The notes beneath the pieces were generated by a model, which was not told the origin of the DNA, searched no databases, and saw only the letters and a program-made list of their open reading frames with translations. Of a DNA stretch of 64,000 nt, positions 7,694 through 16,571 are shown one piece after another; position 1 is the stretch's first letter, and the number at the start of each line of letters is the position of its first letter. The DNA lies in the NCBI GenBank assembly GCA_965248635.1, contig OZ252114.1, positions 4,774,001-4,838,000 on the forward strand, read 5' to 3'. This DNA comes from CBDAPI01 sp965248635 (GTDB lineage Bacteria > Acidobacteriota > UBA6911 > RPQK01 > CBDAPI01). The position numbers and the translations under genes are program-made.

Positions 7694-9256
7694 TTACTCC
7701 CTCGCCGCCCGCTGCTCGGTCACCGGCTCAAACTCCCCGGGGCGGACAATCTCGACGATTTCGTTGACCGGCTCGTGGAGATACTGCAGAAACGTCCGCG
7801 GATACAGCCCAATCCAGAAGGCCAGGATGATCAAGGGGATGAAGGTCGCCAGCTCTCTGAGACTTAAGTCCGTCAAGGACTGATTCTTAGGATTGTCGTT
7901 GCTGCCTAACATGACCCTCTGGTACAGCCACAGCATGTAGGCAGCCCCCAGCACAATTCCGGTGGCTCCGGCCACGGCCCAGCGCCAATTGATCGGATCG
8001 GCAAAGACTCCCTGCAGAATCATGAACTCTCCGATGAATCCGTTGAGTGTGGGCAGACCGATCGAAGACATGGTCATGATCAGAAATACCGTGGCATACA
8101 CAGGCATGACGTGTGACAGTCCGCCATATTCCGAAATCAGCCGCGTGTGGCGCCTTTCGTAGACGACGCCCACGATCAGGAAGAGGGCTCCGGTAGAGAT
8201 GCCGTGGTTGATCATCTGCAGAATCCCACCTTCCAGCGCCACGGGCGTCACGACGAACACGCCCAGCATGCAGAAACCCAGATGGCTGACCGAGGAATAG
8301 GCAACCAGCTTCTTCATGTCTTTCTGCATCATCGCCACCAGAGCTCCATAGATGATGCCGACCGCAGACAGGCCCAGCAGCCAGGGCAAGAGCTGCAGGG
8401 TCGCCTCGGGAAGAATCGGAAGACTGAAGCGGACAAAACCATAGGTGCCCATTTTCAGCAGAACTGCCGCCAGGATGACCGATCCCGCCGTGGGCGCTTC
8501 CACGTGTGCATCGGGGAGCCAGGTGTGAAAGGGGAACATGGGAACCTTGATGGCGAATCCCACGAAGAAGGTGATGAAAATCCACCACTGGAGGTCGATC
8601 GGCAGGTCGAGACTGCGCATGGCCAGCACATCAAAGGACCAGATCCCCGTCTGCTGATACTGGTAGAAATAGAGAGCCAGGATTCCGAGCAGGAGCAGGA
8701 CCGATCCTGTCAGAGTGTAGAGAAAGAACTTGATCGCCGCGTAAAGTTTCCGGGGGCCGCCCCAGACTCCGATGATGAAGTACATCGGAACCAGCATGAC
8801 TTCCCAGAACACGTAGAAAAGCACGAAATCGAGAGCCATGAACACGCCCAGCATCCCGGTCTGCAGAAGCAGGAAGTAGCAGTAGTATTCGCGCACCCGT
8901 TCGTTGATGGCGGTCCAGGAGGAGAGAATCGAAATGAAACCGAGCAGCGTCGTCAACAGAATGAGCAGCAGGCTGATCCCGTCAATCCCCAGGTAGAACT
9001 CAGCCCCGATCGCGTTGATCCATTCTTTGCGAACGACAAAGCGCATTCTGGTTTCTGCATCAATGAATTCGGGCCGATTGAACAGGGTGATCAGGGGAAG
9101 GGAGATCAGGAAACCGAAGAAAGCGACCCCATTGGCGACCCATCTGACCTTCTCGTCGCTCCCCTTCCCCCTCGGGATGAGCAAGATAATGGGGATCCCG
9201 AGCAGGGGAAAAAGGCAGACCAGCACCAGTATGTTCCGCATCAAGAAATCCATCAC
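7694..9256 (-). CDS. nuoM: NADH-quinone oxidoreductase subunit M
   Basis: A 520-aa polytopic membrane protein of the complex I membrane arm. Conserved signatures are FWEVMLVPMYFIIGVWGG, with the essential Glu of TM5, and FAIKVPMFPFHTWLPDAHVE, with the channel Lys. The start is immediately next to the nuoL stop (9256/9257). Length and gene order agree with standard NuoM; nothing is missing. Confidence 0.96.
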   Translation of the reverse strand: MMDFLMRNILVLVCLFPLLGIPIILLIPRGKGSDEKVRWVANGVAFFGFLISLPLITLFNRPEFIDAETRMRFVVRKEWINAIGAEFYLGIDGISLLLILLTTLLGFISILSSWTAINERVREYYCYFLLLQTGMLGVFMALDFVLFYVFWEVMLVPMYFIIGVWGGPRKLYAAIKFFLYTLTGSVLLLLGILALYFYQYQQTGIWSFDVLAMRSLDLPIDLQWWIFITFFVGFAIKVPMFPFHTWLPDAHVEAPTAGSVILAAVLLKMGTYGFVRFSLPILPEATLQLLPWLLGLSAVGIIYGALVAMMQKDMKKLVAYSSVSHLGFCMLGVFVVTPVALEGGILQMINHGISTGALFLIVGVVYERRHTRLISEYGGLSHVMPVYATVFLIMTMSSIGLPTLNGFIGEFMILQGVFADPINWRWAVAGATGIVLGAAYMLWLYQRVMLGSNDNPKNQSLTDLSLRELATFIPLIILAFWIGLYPRTFLQYLHEPVNEIVEIVRPGEFEPVTEQRAARE

Positions 9257-11314
9257 TTACACTCCCGCTAGATACAGTGTGATCACGGCAATCACCCCGA
9301 GCACAAAAAACAGCGCATAGCGCTGCATCAAGCCGGTCTGGAGCTTTCGGAAAGCAGCACTGAAAAACTCCACTATTTCGGCAATCAGGTTCACCATTCG
9401 ATCCACCACCTCGAGGTCGAAGAGCCCGGAGACCCAGGCAGTCATCCGTGTAAGGGTTGCGGATCCGTTGACCAGACCGTCCACAATATGGTTGTCGAAC
9501 CAGGTCAACACATTCCCCAGGTCTTTGGTCCGGTTCACGACCAGCGCATCGTAAGCTTCGTCGACGTAGTACTTGTTGTAGATCCAGCGGTGGACTGTGG
9601 CGAGGCCCCCTCGAGGCTCGGGGAGCTTGCGTCGGAGCAGGAACTGGACGGCCAGGTAGATTCCCGCCACCGCCACCGCCACGGACAGAATGGCCAGCCC
9701 GAACTCGAGTGACAAATGCGCCTCGTGCCCGTCTCCGTGGTAAGCATGCTTGAACGCCGGTTCCAGAAAATGCGCGAACACGTTGCTGCCAAATGCCGCC
9801 GTGATCCAGGCCGGGAGGCCGAGCAACCCGACCAGGGCCGAACCGCCGGCCAGGATCACCAGTGGAATGGTCATTGACCTGGGAGATTCGTGGACATGGC
9901 GCGCCGTCTCCTCGTCAAAGCGCTCTTCGCCAAAGAAGGTCAACAGCATAAGGCGCGTCATATAGAAGGCCGTCATTCCAGCCACCAGGACCCCGATCAG
10001 CCACATCAGATAGTTCTGGCTTTCGAAGACCTTCCAGAGGATCTCATCCTTGGAGAAAAAACCGGCCAGCGGAGGCACTCCGGCAATGGCAAGGGTTCCA
10101 ACCGCCATGGTCCAGAAAGTAATGGGGATGCGTTTCCTGAGCCCTCCCATCCGGGTCATGTCCTGCTCGTGGTGCATGGCACGGATTACTGATCCGGATC
10201 CCAGGAAGAGCAGAGCCTTGAAGAAGGCGTGGGTAAACACATGAAAGATGGCTGCCACGACAGCTCCCACTCCCAGCGCCGCGAACATGTAGCCCAGCTG
10301 ACTCACCGTCGAATAGGCCAGAACCCGCTTGATGTCACGCTGGAAAAGCCCCATCGAAGCCGCCAGGAGAGCCGTGAAAATCCCAACAGCAGCAACAATC
10401 GCCATGACGTCCGGCGCGCGACTGTAAATGGCCGTGGAGCGGGCCACCATGTAAACCCCTGCTGTCACCATCGTGGCCGCGTGGATCAGGGCGCTGACTG
10501 GAGTGGGGCCCTCCATCGCGTCTGGCAGCCACACATAAAGGGGGACCTGCGCACTCTTTCCACAGGCACCGATGAAGAGCAGCAGAGCGATCCAGCTGAG
10601 GACGCCCCAGGCCATCTCCGGTTCCGGAAACATGACGGCAACTTTTTCGAACAGATCCGTGAAATCGACGGTGCCGAAGAGGGAAAAGAGAAAGAAGATT
10701 CCCAGGAGAAAGCCGAAGTCACCAATCCGGTTGACAACGAAGGCTTTCTTGGCGGCATCACCCGCACTCTTCTTGTGACCGTAGTAGCCAATCAGTAAAT
10801 AGGAACAGAGCCCCACACCCTCCCAGCCCACAAACAGGCCCAGATAGTTGTTGGAGAGGACGAGAGTCAGCATCATGAACATGAACAGGTTCAAGTGGGC
10901 AAAGAAACGCCAGAAACCGTCCTCTTCCCACATGTACCCGATGGAATAGACGTGGATCAGGAAGCCGATCCCCGTGACGAAGAGGAGAAAAATGGCGGAG
11001 AGAGGATCAAGCTGGTATCCCCAGCTCACCTGAAGTCCGACTGACTCGCCGGCAGCGGTCTGGATGACATTCCCCGGAATCCAGGTAAAGAGATCGGATT
11101 CGTAGACTCGATGCTCCGGGTCCATCCCTACCAGCTCGACGAAGCAGACGACCGAGACCAGAAAAGCCAGACCGACTACGCCGCACCCGATCCAGTAGAC
11201 CAGGGGACGGGGCAAGCGCCGGCCGGTTCGATAGAGCCGCCACAGGCCAAGCAGGCCGATGGTCAGGAAGCCGGCCAGCGGGAGGGCTGGAATGATCCAG
11301 ATATGAGAAAGCAT
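9257..11314 (-). CDS. nuoL: NADH-quinone oxidoreductase subunit L
   Basis: A 685-aa protein, the largest membrane subunit. It contains LFVGWEGVGLCSYLLIGYY (TM5 glutamate) and GKSAQVPLYVWLPDAMEGPT (TM7 lysine region), both hallmark NuoL motifs. The C-terminal 150 residues form the expected extension carrying the long lateral helix that spans the antiporter modules. It lies 7 bp after nuoK. Confidence 0.97.
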   Translation of the reverse strand: MLSHIWIIPALPLAGFLTIGLLGLWRLYRTGRRLPRPLVYWIGCGVVGLAFLVSVVCFVELVGMDPEHRVYESDLFTWIPGNVIQTAAGESVGLQVSWGYQLDPLSAIFLLFVTGIGFLIHVYSIGYMWEEDGFWRFFAHLNLFMFMMLTLVLSNNYLGLFVGWEGVGLCSYLLIGYYGHKKSAGDAAKKAFVVNRIGDFGFLLGIFFLFSLFGTVDFTDLFEKVAVMFPEPEMAWGVLSWIALLLFIGACGKSAQVPLYVWLPDAMEGPTPVSALIHAATMVTAGVYMVARSTAIYSRAPDVMAIVAAVGIFTALLAASMGLFQRDIKRVLAYSTVSQLGYMFAALGVGAVVAAIFHVFTHAFFKALLFLGSGSVIRAMHHEQDMTRMGGLRKRIPITFWTMAVGTLAIAGVPPLAGFFSKDEILWKVFESQNYLMWLIGVLVAGMTAFYMTRLMLLTFFGEERFDEETARHVHESPRSMTIPLVILAGGSALVGLLGLPAWITAAFGSNVFAHFLEPAFKHAYHGDGHEAHLSLEFGLAILSVAVAVAGIYLAVQFLLRRKLPEPRGGLATVHRWIYNKYYVDEAYDALVVNRTKDLGNVLTWFDNHIVDGLVNGSATLTRMTAWVSGLFDLEVVDRMVNLIAEIVEFFSAAFRKLQTGLMQRYALFFVLGVIAVITLYLAGV

Positions 11315-11321
11315 GTTCAGA

Positions 11322-11624
11322 TCACCACTTCATCTGATCAACCTCGTCGATGTTGATCGTCTCCTTATTTCTGAACAACGCGATAACGATTCCCAGACCG
11401 ACCGCAGCCTCGGCGACGGCCACAGTGATCACGAATATGGCAAAGACCTGCCCGTCCAGAGCCTGCCACCGTTCTCCAAAGGCCACCAGATTGAGGTTGA
11501 CTGCATTCAGCATCAGCTCGATCGACATGAAAATGACGATGATGTTGCGACGAGTCAGGACTCCGATCACTCCGATCGAGAAGACGATCGAGCTCAGCAC
11601 CAGGTAATGAGTGGTTTCGATCAT
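11322..11624 (-). CDS. nuoK: NADH-quinone oxidoreductase subunit K
   Basis: A 100-aa, three-helix subunit. The motif IVIFMSIELMLNAVNLNLV contains the conserved Glu of TM2, and the second Glu sits in VAEAAVGLGIVIALF. Both line the E-channel of the membrane arm. It overlaps nuoJ by 4 bp (ATGA type). Length is standard. Confidence 0.96.
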   Translation of the reverse strand: MIETTHYLVLSSIVFSIGVIGVLTRRNIIVIFMSIELMLNAVNLNLVAFGERWQALDGQVFAIFVITVAVAEAAVGLGIVIALFRNKETINIDEVDQMKW

Positions 11625-12157
11625 TGCTGCAAATCTTTCTTGGCCAGAACGACCGCGCCCACCATGGCCACCAGAAGCAGCACCGAAGCGATTTCAAAGG
11701 GAAGCAGATACTCGGTAAAGAGCGCTTTGCCCACTAGCTCTGTGTTCTGGGTACGGCCTTGAATCAGAATCACTTCTCGGGCGGGCGTCGCTTCGAAAAC
11801 CTGGCCCCCCCGTACAATCAGGAAAGTCAGTTCAAGCGTTAGAACGACACCCAGAACGACCCCGGTTTTCCATTGACGACTCGTCTTACGTTCCCGTTCT
11901 GCCACCTCCACATTGACCAGGAGAATGACAAACAGAAAAAGGACCATGATTCCGCCGACGTAAACCAGGATCTGGACGGCTCCCACAAATTCGGCCCCCA
12001 ACAGAAAAAAGAGACCGGCCATGGAGAGTAGTGCCGAGATCAGGTACACGGCACTTCTCACGGGATTGCGGGCCATCACCGTAAGGATTGCGAAGACAAT
12101 CAGGACAGTAGCCAGGGAGTAAAACAGCAAGGCTTCTATAAGCGCCTGGTCTACCAA
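11621..12157 (-). CDS. nuoJ: NADH-quinone oxidoreductase subunit J
   Basis: A complex I membrane subunit of 178 aa from the chosen TTG start at 12157. That start lies inside the last codons of nuoI and has a purine-rich GGAGAGGGGA about 8 bp upstream. A longer frame begins at 12220 but would overlap nuoI by 70 bp and add a non-hydrophobic stretch. The conserved TM3 region AEFVGAVQILVYVGGIMVLF is clear and contains the pi-bulge segment that couples quinone chemistry to proton pumping. Confidence 0.92.
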   Translation of the reverse strand: MVDQALIEALLFYSLATVLIVFAILTVMARNPVRSAVYLISALLSMAGLFFLLGAEFVGAVQILVYVGGIMVLFLFVILLVNVEVAERERKTSRQWKTGVVLGVVLTLELTFLIVRGGQVFEATPAREVILIQGRTQNTELVGKALFTEYLLPFEIASVLLLVAMVGAVVLAKKDLQQ

Positions 12158-12615
12158 TAGTTCTTCCCCTCTCCCGAGTCGGTTCGCTTCCAGCCCTTTT
12201 CCAGCCGGCTGCGATCCCACAACATGGTTCTCCGATCGTAGGTAGCCAGCTCAAAGTCCTGGGTCAGCTCAATCGCATTGGTTGGACAGACTTCCTGGCA
12301 GAGCCCGCAGAACAGACAGCGAGAGGTGTCAAAAGTGTAAGTGGTGAGAACTTTCTTCCTGCTTTCCGGATCGCGCTGGGCCCCGACGACGATCAGATCT
12401 TCGGGACAGATCAGAGCACACAGGTCGCAAGCGATACAGAGTGTCTCGCCTGTCTCGGGATCATTGTTCAAGCGCGGAGCGCCTTTGTAACGAGCTGCCA
12501 GCTTGGGCCGTTCGGTCGGATACTGTTCGGTGTAAACGGGTTTGTAGGTGTACTGAAGAGTCAACCACAGGCCCTTCAGAAGATCGATTAACAGGATTCT
12601 TTTCAGAAACTCCAT
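12151..12615 (-). CDS. nuoI: NADH-quinone oxidoreductase subunit I, 2x[4Fe-4S] ferredoxin-type
   Basis: A 154-aa protein with an N-terminal amphipathic segment and two ferredoxin motifs: CIACDLCALICP (60-71) and CLFCGLCQEVCP (100-111). These bind clusters N6a and N6b, which carry electrons towards N2 in NuoB. It is separated from nuoH by 64 bp that contain a palindromic repeat copy (12635-12655), an unusual insertion inside a tight operon. Confidence 0.96.
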   Translation of the reverse strand: MEFLKRILLIDLLKGLWLTLQYTYKPVYTEQYPTERPKLAARYKGAPRLNNDPETGETLCIACDLCALICPEDLIVVGAQRDPESRKKVLTTYTFDTSRCLFCGLCQEVCPTNAIELTQDFELATYDRRTMLWDRSRLEKGWKRTDSGEGKNYW

Positions 12616-12634
12616 GGGTTCCTTCCCATATAAG

Positions 12635-12655
12635 CCCGTGGTGGAAGTCCCACGG
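12635..12655 (+). repeat. Palindromic repeat copy A (CCGTGG-N8-CCACGG)
   Basis: A 21-bp core with stem CCGTGG/CCACGG around the loop TGGAAGTC. It sits between nuoH and nuoI, inside the nuo operon. The same core and loop recur at 17530-17556, 37413-37442 and 53539-53574. Flanking arms are less conserved here than in copy D. See the findings for the family. Confidence 0.85.
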
Positions 12656-12679
12656 AATGTCTGAACTCACGCACCCTGT

Positions 12680-13780
12680 TCACATCCACAACCAGATCAG
12701 ACAAGCCGACACCATGACATTGGCCAGGGCGAGGGGGAGGAAAATTTTCCACCCGTATTGCATCAACTGGTCAAAGCGGAAGCGAGGGAGAGTTCCCCGA
12801 ATCCAGATAAATACATAGAGAATGATGAAAACCTTGACGCAGAACCACAAAACGGCCGGAACCAGGTCCAGAAAGCCCAGCCAGGCAACGTTGGGGAAAG
12901 GCCTCAACCATCCACCGAAAAAGAGGGTTACCGCCAGCGCCGCAACCGTGATCATGCTGGCATACTCTGCCAGAAAATAAAGCGAGAACCGAAATCCGCT
13001 GTACTCGGTGTGGAATCCCCCGACCAGTTCGGTTTCGGCCTCGGGAAGATCGAACGGTAGACGGTTCGTCTCGGCCAGGCCGCAGATAAAGAAGAGCACC
13101 GCGGCGACAGGCTGAAGGGCAAAATACCAGACTCCGGCTTCCTGCTGGTGCTCGACGATTTCGACTAGACTCAAGGAGCGAGCCACCAGCAGCACTCCGA
13201 TGATGGAGAAACCCAGGGCCACTTCGTAGCTGACCATTTGCGCCGCCGAGCGCAGAGCTCCCAGGATCGGGTACTTGCTGTTGGAGGCCCAGCCACCCAG
13301 GATGACCCCCAGGATTCCGACGGAAGAGACCGACAGAATGAACAGCAGTCCAATATTCAGATCGGTAACGAAGCCTCCGCTGACGATGCTTTTCTGGACA
13401 ACTCTCTGAACCGCCTGCGGCTCCAGGATCCATCCCAGGATCATGGTCAAGGGACCCTCCAGCATATCGGGCGGCCCGAAGGGAACCACGGCGAACACCA
13501 GGAATGCCGGTATCAGAGAGATGATGGGCCCAAGGGTAAAAATGAGGGCGTCCGATCGGCTGGGAATGATGTCTTCCTTGGCAACGAACTTGAGGCCGTC
13601 GGCGATTGGCTGGAGCAGCCCGTGCCAGCCCACCCGCATGGGGCCGAGTCGTACCTGGATGTGCGCAATCAGCTTGCGCTCGAGCAGAGTCAGGTAGGCA
13701 ATCGCTCCCGAAAGAATCAAAACGACCACACCGATTTTGATCCCGGGGATGAGCAAATAGGTGAGCAGGGACTCCATCAT
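12680..13780 (-). CDS. nuoH: NADH-quinone oxidoreductase subunit H
   Basis: A 366-aa protein, the membrane anchor at the junction of the two arms of complex I. It has the typical quinone-site segments HIQVRLGPMRVGWHGLLQPI, AETNRLPFDLPEAETELVGG and EYSGFRFSLYFLAEYA. It starts 4 bp inside the nuoD stop region. In an enzyme without NuoEFG this subunit still forms the quinone chamber with NuoB and NuoD. Confidence 0.97.
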   Translation of the reverse strand: MMESLLTYLLIPGIKIGVVVLILSGAIAYLTLLERKLIAHIQVRLGPMRVGWHGLLQPIADGLKFVAKEDIIPSRSDALIFTLGPIISLIPAFLVFAVVPFGPPDMLEGPLTMILGWILEPQAVQRVVQKSIVSGGFVTDLNIGLLFILSVSSVGILGVILGGWASNSKYPILGALRSAAQMVSYEVALGFSIIGVLLVARSLSLVEIVEHQQEAGVWYFALQPVAAVLFFICGLAETNRLPFDLPEAETELVGGFHTEYSGFRFSLYFLAEYASMITVAALAVTLFFGGWLRPFPNVAWLGFLDLVPAVLWFCVKVFIILYVFIWIRGTLPRFRFDQLMQYGWKIFLPLALANVMVSACLIWLWM

Positions 13781-14889
13781 CGATCAATCTCTCCCAGCAC
13801 AATGTCGAGAGTTCCGATGATGGCAACTACATCGGCGACCAGATGCCCCCGAACCAGTCGACGCAGAGCCTGCAGACTGATAAAGGTCGGGGGGCGAATC
13901 CGGACACGGAAAGGCAGGGCCGAACCGTCACTGACGATGTAGTAGCCCAATTCACCGCGGGGGCCCTCTATGGCCGAGTAGAACTCGCCGACAGGAGGCT
14001 TGACTATCTTGGGCACCTTGCCGCGAACCGCGCCTTCGGGCAGATTGTCGAGCCCTTGGCGGATGATTCGACAGCTCTGACGCATTTCTGCCAGGCGGAT
14101 CACATACCGATCATAGGTATCACCGTTCTCACCCAGGGGGACATCGAAGTCAAACTGCTCGTACCCCCCGTAGGGATGAGCTTTTCTCAAGTCATGATCC
14201 ACGCCGGAGCCGCGAAGTGGTGGCCCGCTGAGACCATAGTTAATGGCCTCTTCCGCCGAGATGACACCGATACCCGTGGTCCGGTCGATCCAGATCCGGT
14301 TATTGGTCAGCAACTGCTCGTACTCGTTCACTTTGGTCGGGAAGTCGGCGATGAACTTTCTGGCCGCCGCCTCGAAACCGCCGGGCAGATCCTTCCATAG
14401 CCCGCCGATGCGGAAAGCGTGGGTGGTGAGCCGGGCCCCGAAAAGGGCCTCGAAGAGCTTAAGAATCTCCTCGCGCTCTCGAAAGCAGTAGAGAAAAACA
14501 GTCATGGCGCCGATATCAATAGCGTGAGTCGCCAGCCACAGAAGGTGACTGGCAATGCGATTGAATTCGGTCATGATGATCCGGATCTGACGGGCCCGCT
14601 CCGGAACCTCGATTCCCATGAGGGCCTCGACGCCCAGAACGTAGCCGTAAACATTGGAAACGGCCGCGATGTAATCGGTCCTGTCGTAGTAGGGGACACA
14701 CTTGATGTAAGAACGGTTCTCGCTGATCTTTTCGACACCCCGGTGCAGGTAGCCGATAATGCACTCGCAGTCCTGAACTCTCTCCCCGTCCAGGTACAGC
14801 TTCACCCTCAAGACTCCGTGGGTGGAGGGATGCTGCGGCCCCATGTTGATTTCGAGTTCTTTGGTATCCAGGATGGTTTCGCGCAGCAT
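13777..14889 (-). CDS. nuoD: NADH-quinone oxidoreductase subunit D (49-kDa type)
   Basis: A 370-aa protein, a stand-alone NuoD not fused to NuoC. It starts with the conserved ELEINMGPQHPSTHGVLR, whose His lies in the quinone site, and includes YLHRGVEK, YYDRTDYI and the C-terminal DIVLGEIDR. It descends from the [NiFe]-hydrogenase large subunit but lacks the metal-binding CxxC pairs, as expected. It overlaps nuoH by 4 bp and lies 15 bp after nuoC. Confidence 0.97.
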   Translation of the reverse strand: MLRETILDTKELEINMGPQHPSTHGVLRVKLYLDGERVQDCECIIGYLHRGVEKISENRSYIKCVPYYDRTDYIAAVSNVYGYVLGVEALMGIEVPERARQIRIIMTEFNRIASHLLWLATHAIDIGAMTVFLYCFREREEILKLFEALFGARLTTHAFRIGGLWKDLPGGFEAAARKFIADFPTKVNEYEQLLTNNRIWIDRTTGIGVISAEEAINYGLSGPPLRGSGVDHDLRKAHPYGGYEQFDFDVPLGENGDTYDRYVIRLAEMRQSCRIIRQGLDNLPEGAVRGKVPKIVKPPVGEFYSAIEGPRGELGYYIVSDGSALPFRVRIRPPTFISLQALRRLVRGHLVADVVAIIGTLDIVLGEIDR

Positions 14890-14904
14890 ACTAACTTACT
14901 TGCA

Positions 14905-15618
14905 CTAGTCTGGGACCTTGCGGATTCTGAGATGTTTTTTGATCCAGGACTGATCCTGAAGCTTGATGTCGTAGTCTTTTCTCAAGGGGTACCCGTGCCA
15001 GTCTTCCGGCAGCAGGATGCGCCTCAGGTCGGGATGGCCGGCGAACTCAATGCCGAACATGTCGAACACCTCGCGTTCCATCCAGTCCGCCGATTTCCAG
15101 ATCGGACTCACGGAGGGGGCTACCTCACCTTCTCCCAAACGTGACTTGACTCGGACCAGGAGCTGGCTGGAATGGCTGAACAGGTGATAGACGAGACACC
15201 AACGGTCTTCGTCTCCCAGGTAGTCGAGGGCGGTCAAGTCCACCAGATAATCAAACTCGCGATCCTCTTTCAAGAACACCATGGTCTCCAGAAGTCGCTT
15301 CCGATTGACCGTGTAGATGTTCTGTTTCAGGAAAGACTGGGCGGAGAGCAAGTCTTCTCCCACGTATTCTTTGAGAGCCTCGGCCAAATCATCTTCTTCC
15401 AGGTCTTCATAGACAGGTCCTTTTTTCCTGGGTGGTCGAGCGGGGCGCTTGAGCGGGGCCTGGCCTTTGGCAGGGGGCTGAGGTTTGTCGGTGGCGGCCT
15501 CGGCCGGAGGGGACTCCTCTGTGGATGACTCCCCGGCCGCCGGCTCGGAAGCCGGCGTTTCTTTTCCCTGGTTCTCATCCCCCGAATCGGGTGGCGTGGG
15601 CTTTTTTTCTTCGTCCAT
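14905..15618 (-). CDS. nuoC: NADH-quinone oxidoreductase subunit C (30-kDa type) with long N-terminal extension
   Basis: A 237-aa protein. The C-terminal 150 residues are the 30-kDa complex I domain, including WMEREVFDMFGIEFAGHPDLRR-like residues (seen as SADWMEREVFDMFGIEF and RRILLPEDW). The first 70 residues are a low-complexity Pro/Glu/Ala/Ser/Lys segment (DEEKKPTPPDSGDENQGK and so on) that is not part of the usual family and is probably disordered. An internal start would remove it, but no strong ribosome binding site was identified there. Confidence 0.93.
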   Translation of the reverse strand: MDEEKKPTPPDSGDENQGKETPASEPAAGESSTEESPPAEAATDKPQPPAKGQAPLKRPARPPRKKGPVYEDLEEDDLAEALKEYVGEDLLSAQSFLKQNIYTVNRKRLLETMVFLKEDREFDYLVDLTALDYLGDEDRWCLVYHLFSHSSQLLVRVKSRLGEGEVAPSVSPIWKSADWMEREVFDMFGIEFAGHPDLRRILLPEDWHGYPLRKDYDIKLQDQSWIKKHLRIRKVPD

Positions 15619-15648
15619 GACTGCCGAGTGCGGAAGTGTGACTCGCTT

Positions 15649-16149
15649 TCAGGGCTGAACCAAAGTGCGTCTGTCGTCGAGAATGCTCATCTGGTCGATC
15701 TTATCCTGCAGCTTCATCAGGCCATAGAGGAGCGCCTCAGGCCTGGGGGGGCAACCGGGAATGTAGACGTCCACCGGAATGACTTTGTCGACTCCCTGGA
15801 GCGTGGAATAGGTATCAAAGGGACCACCTACACTGGAGCAGGCTCCCATGGAAATGACCCATTTCGGGTCCGGCATCTGATCGTACAGACGCTGGATCAC
15901 CTCGGCCATTTTCAGAGTGACGGTACCCGCAATGATGATCAGATCGGACTGGCGCGGAGAAGGACGAAAAATGCCTGCCCCGAAGCGGTCCATATCGAAG
16001 CGGGATGCACCCGTTGCCATCATCTCGATGGCGCAACAGGCCAGCCCGAAGGTCATCGGCCAGAGCGAAGATTTTCTGGCCCAGTTCACAACCGAATCCA
16101 CGGTCGTGATAGCAATGTTCCTCTCGAAACTGCTTTCTGCTACGTCCAC
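15649..16149 (-). CDS. nuoB: NADH-quinone oxidoreductase subunit B (PSST)
   Basis: A 166-aa protein from the chosen GTG at 16149, which has AAGGGAG about 7 bp upstream; a second GTG at 16170 adds seven residues and lacks such a site. The cluster N2 ligands are visible: the tandem Cys in FGLACCAIEMM, Cys in MGACSSVGG and Cys in PGCPPRPEAL. The N-terminus (NIAITTVDSVVNWARKSSLW) matches the family. It passes electrons to quinone. The gene begins within the last codons of nuoA. Confidence 0.95.
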   Translation of the reverse strand: MDVAESSFERNIAITTVDSVVNWARKSSLWPMTFGLACCAIEMMATGASRFDMDRFGAGIFRPSPRQSDLIIIAGTVTLKMAEVIQRLYDQMPDPKWVISMGACSSVGGPFDTYSTLQGVDKVIPVDVYIPGCPPRPEALLYGLMKLQDKIDQMSILDDRRTLVQP

Positions 16150-16496
16150 TCCAGGGCTCCCTTCTTCCACACGTAAAAATAGCCAACGATGAGGATTCCC
16201 AGGAAGATGAACATCTCGATCAGGCCGAAAAGAGCAAGTTCACCGTAGATGATCGCCCAGGGAAAGAGAAAGATCGTTTCCACGTCAAAGATCACGAAAA
16301 GGATGGCAATAATGTAATAGCGGACCGAAATTCGGCTTCTGGCATCGGTCTCAGGGTCGATGCCACATTCATAAGGACTCAGTTTGCTCGAGGATGGCCG
16401 GAAGGGACGAATCAACCTCCCCACGCCCAGACCCACGATGGGCAATGAAATCGCGATCACCAGAAAAATCAGAACCGGCAGGTAGGCTACTAACAC
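16140..16496 (-). CDS. nuoA: NADH-quinone oxidoreductase subunit A
   Basis: A 118-aa protein with three membrane helices. It has the conserved loop PYECGIDPETDARSRISVRYY, with the family-typical ECG Cys, and then FVIFDVETIFLFPWA. It is the first gene of the nuo operon. A TAGAAT -10 element in an extended TGTTAGAAT context lies about 41 bp upstream on the minus strand. Confidence 0.96.
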   Translation of the reverse strand: MLVAYLPVLIFLVIAISLPIVGLGVGRLIRPFRPSSSKLSPYECGIDPETDARSRISVRYYIIAILFVIFDVETIFLFPWAIIYGELALFGLIEMFIFLGILIVGYFYVWKKGALEWT

Positions 16497-16534
16497 ACTT
16501 CTTTTTTATCTCTACTGCTCCCGTAATCGGGGGC

Positions 16535-16545
16535 GTATTCTAACA
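16535..16545 (-). promoter_or_regulatory. Putative extended -10 for the nuo operon
   Basis: On the minus strand the sequence is TGTTAGAATAC (TAGAAT at 16542-16537), an extended -10 with TG one base upstream. It lies about 41 bp before the nuoA start. The same 11 bases occur upstream of yebC (30695-30706). No convincing -35 was found. It is followed by a small CCCG-ATTA-CGGG hairpin in the leader. Confidence 0.45.
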
Positions 16546-16571
16546 GACCTCCCGGCCACTTCCCACTCAGC

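Noticed and set aside
1718..12800. Long plus-strand frames across the ccm and nuo operons
   Set aside because: They are antisense shadows with Gln/Asp/His-rich, unfamily-like translations.
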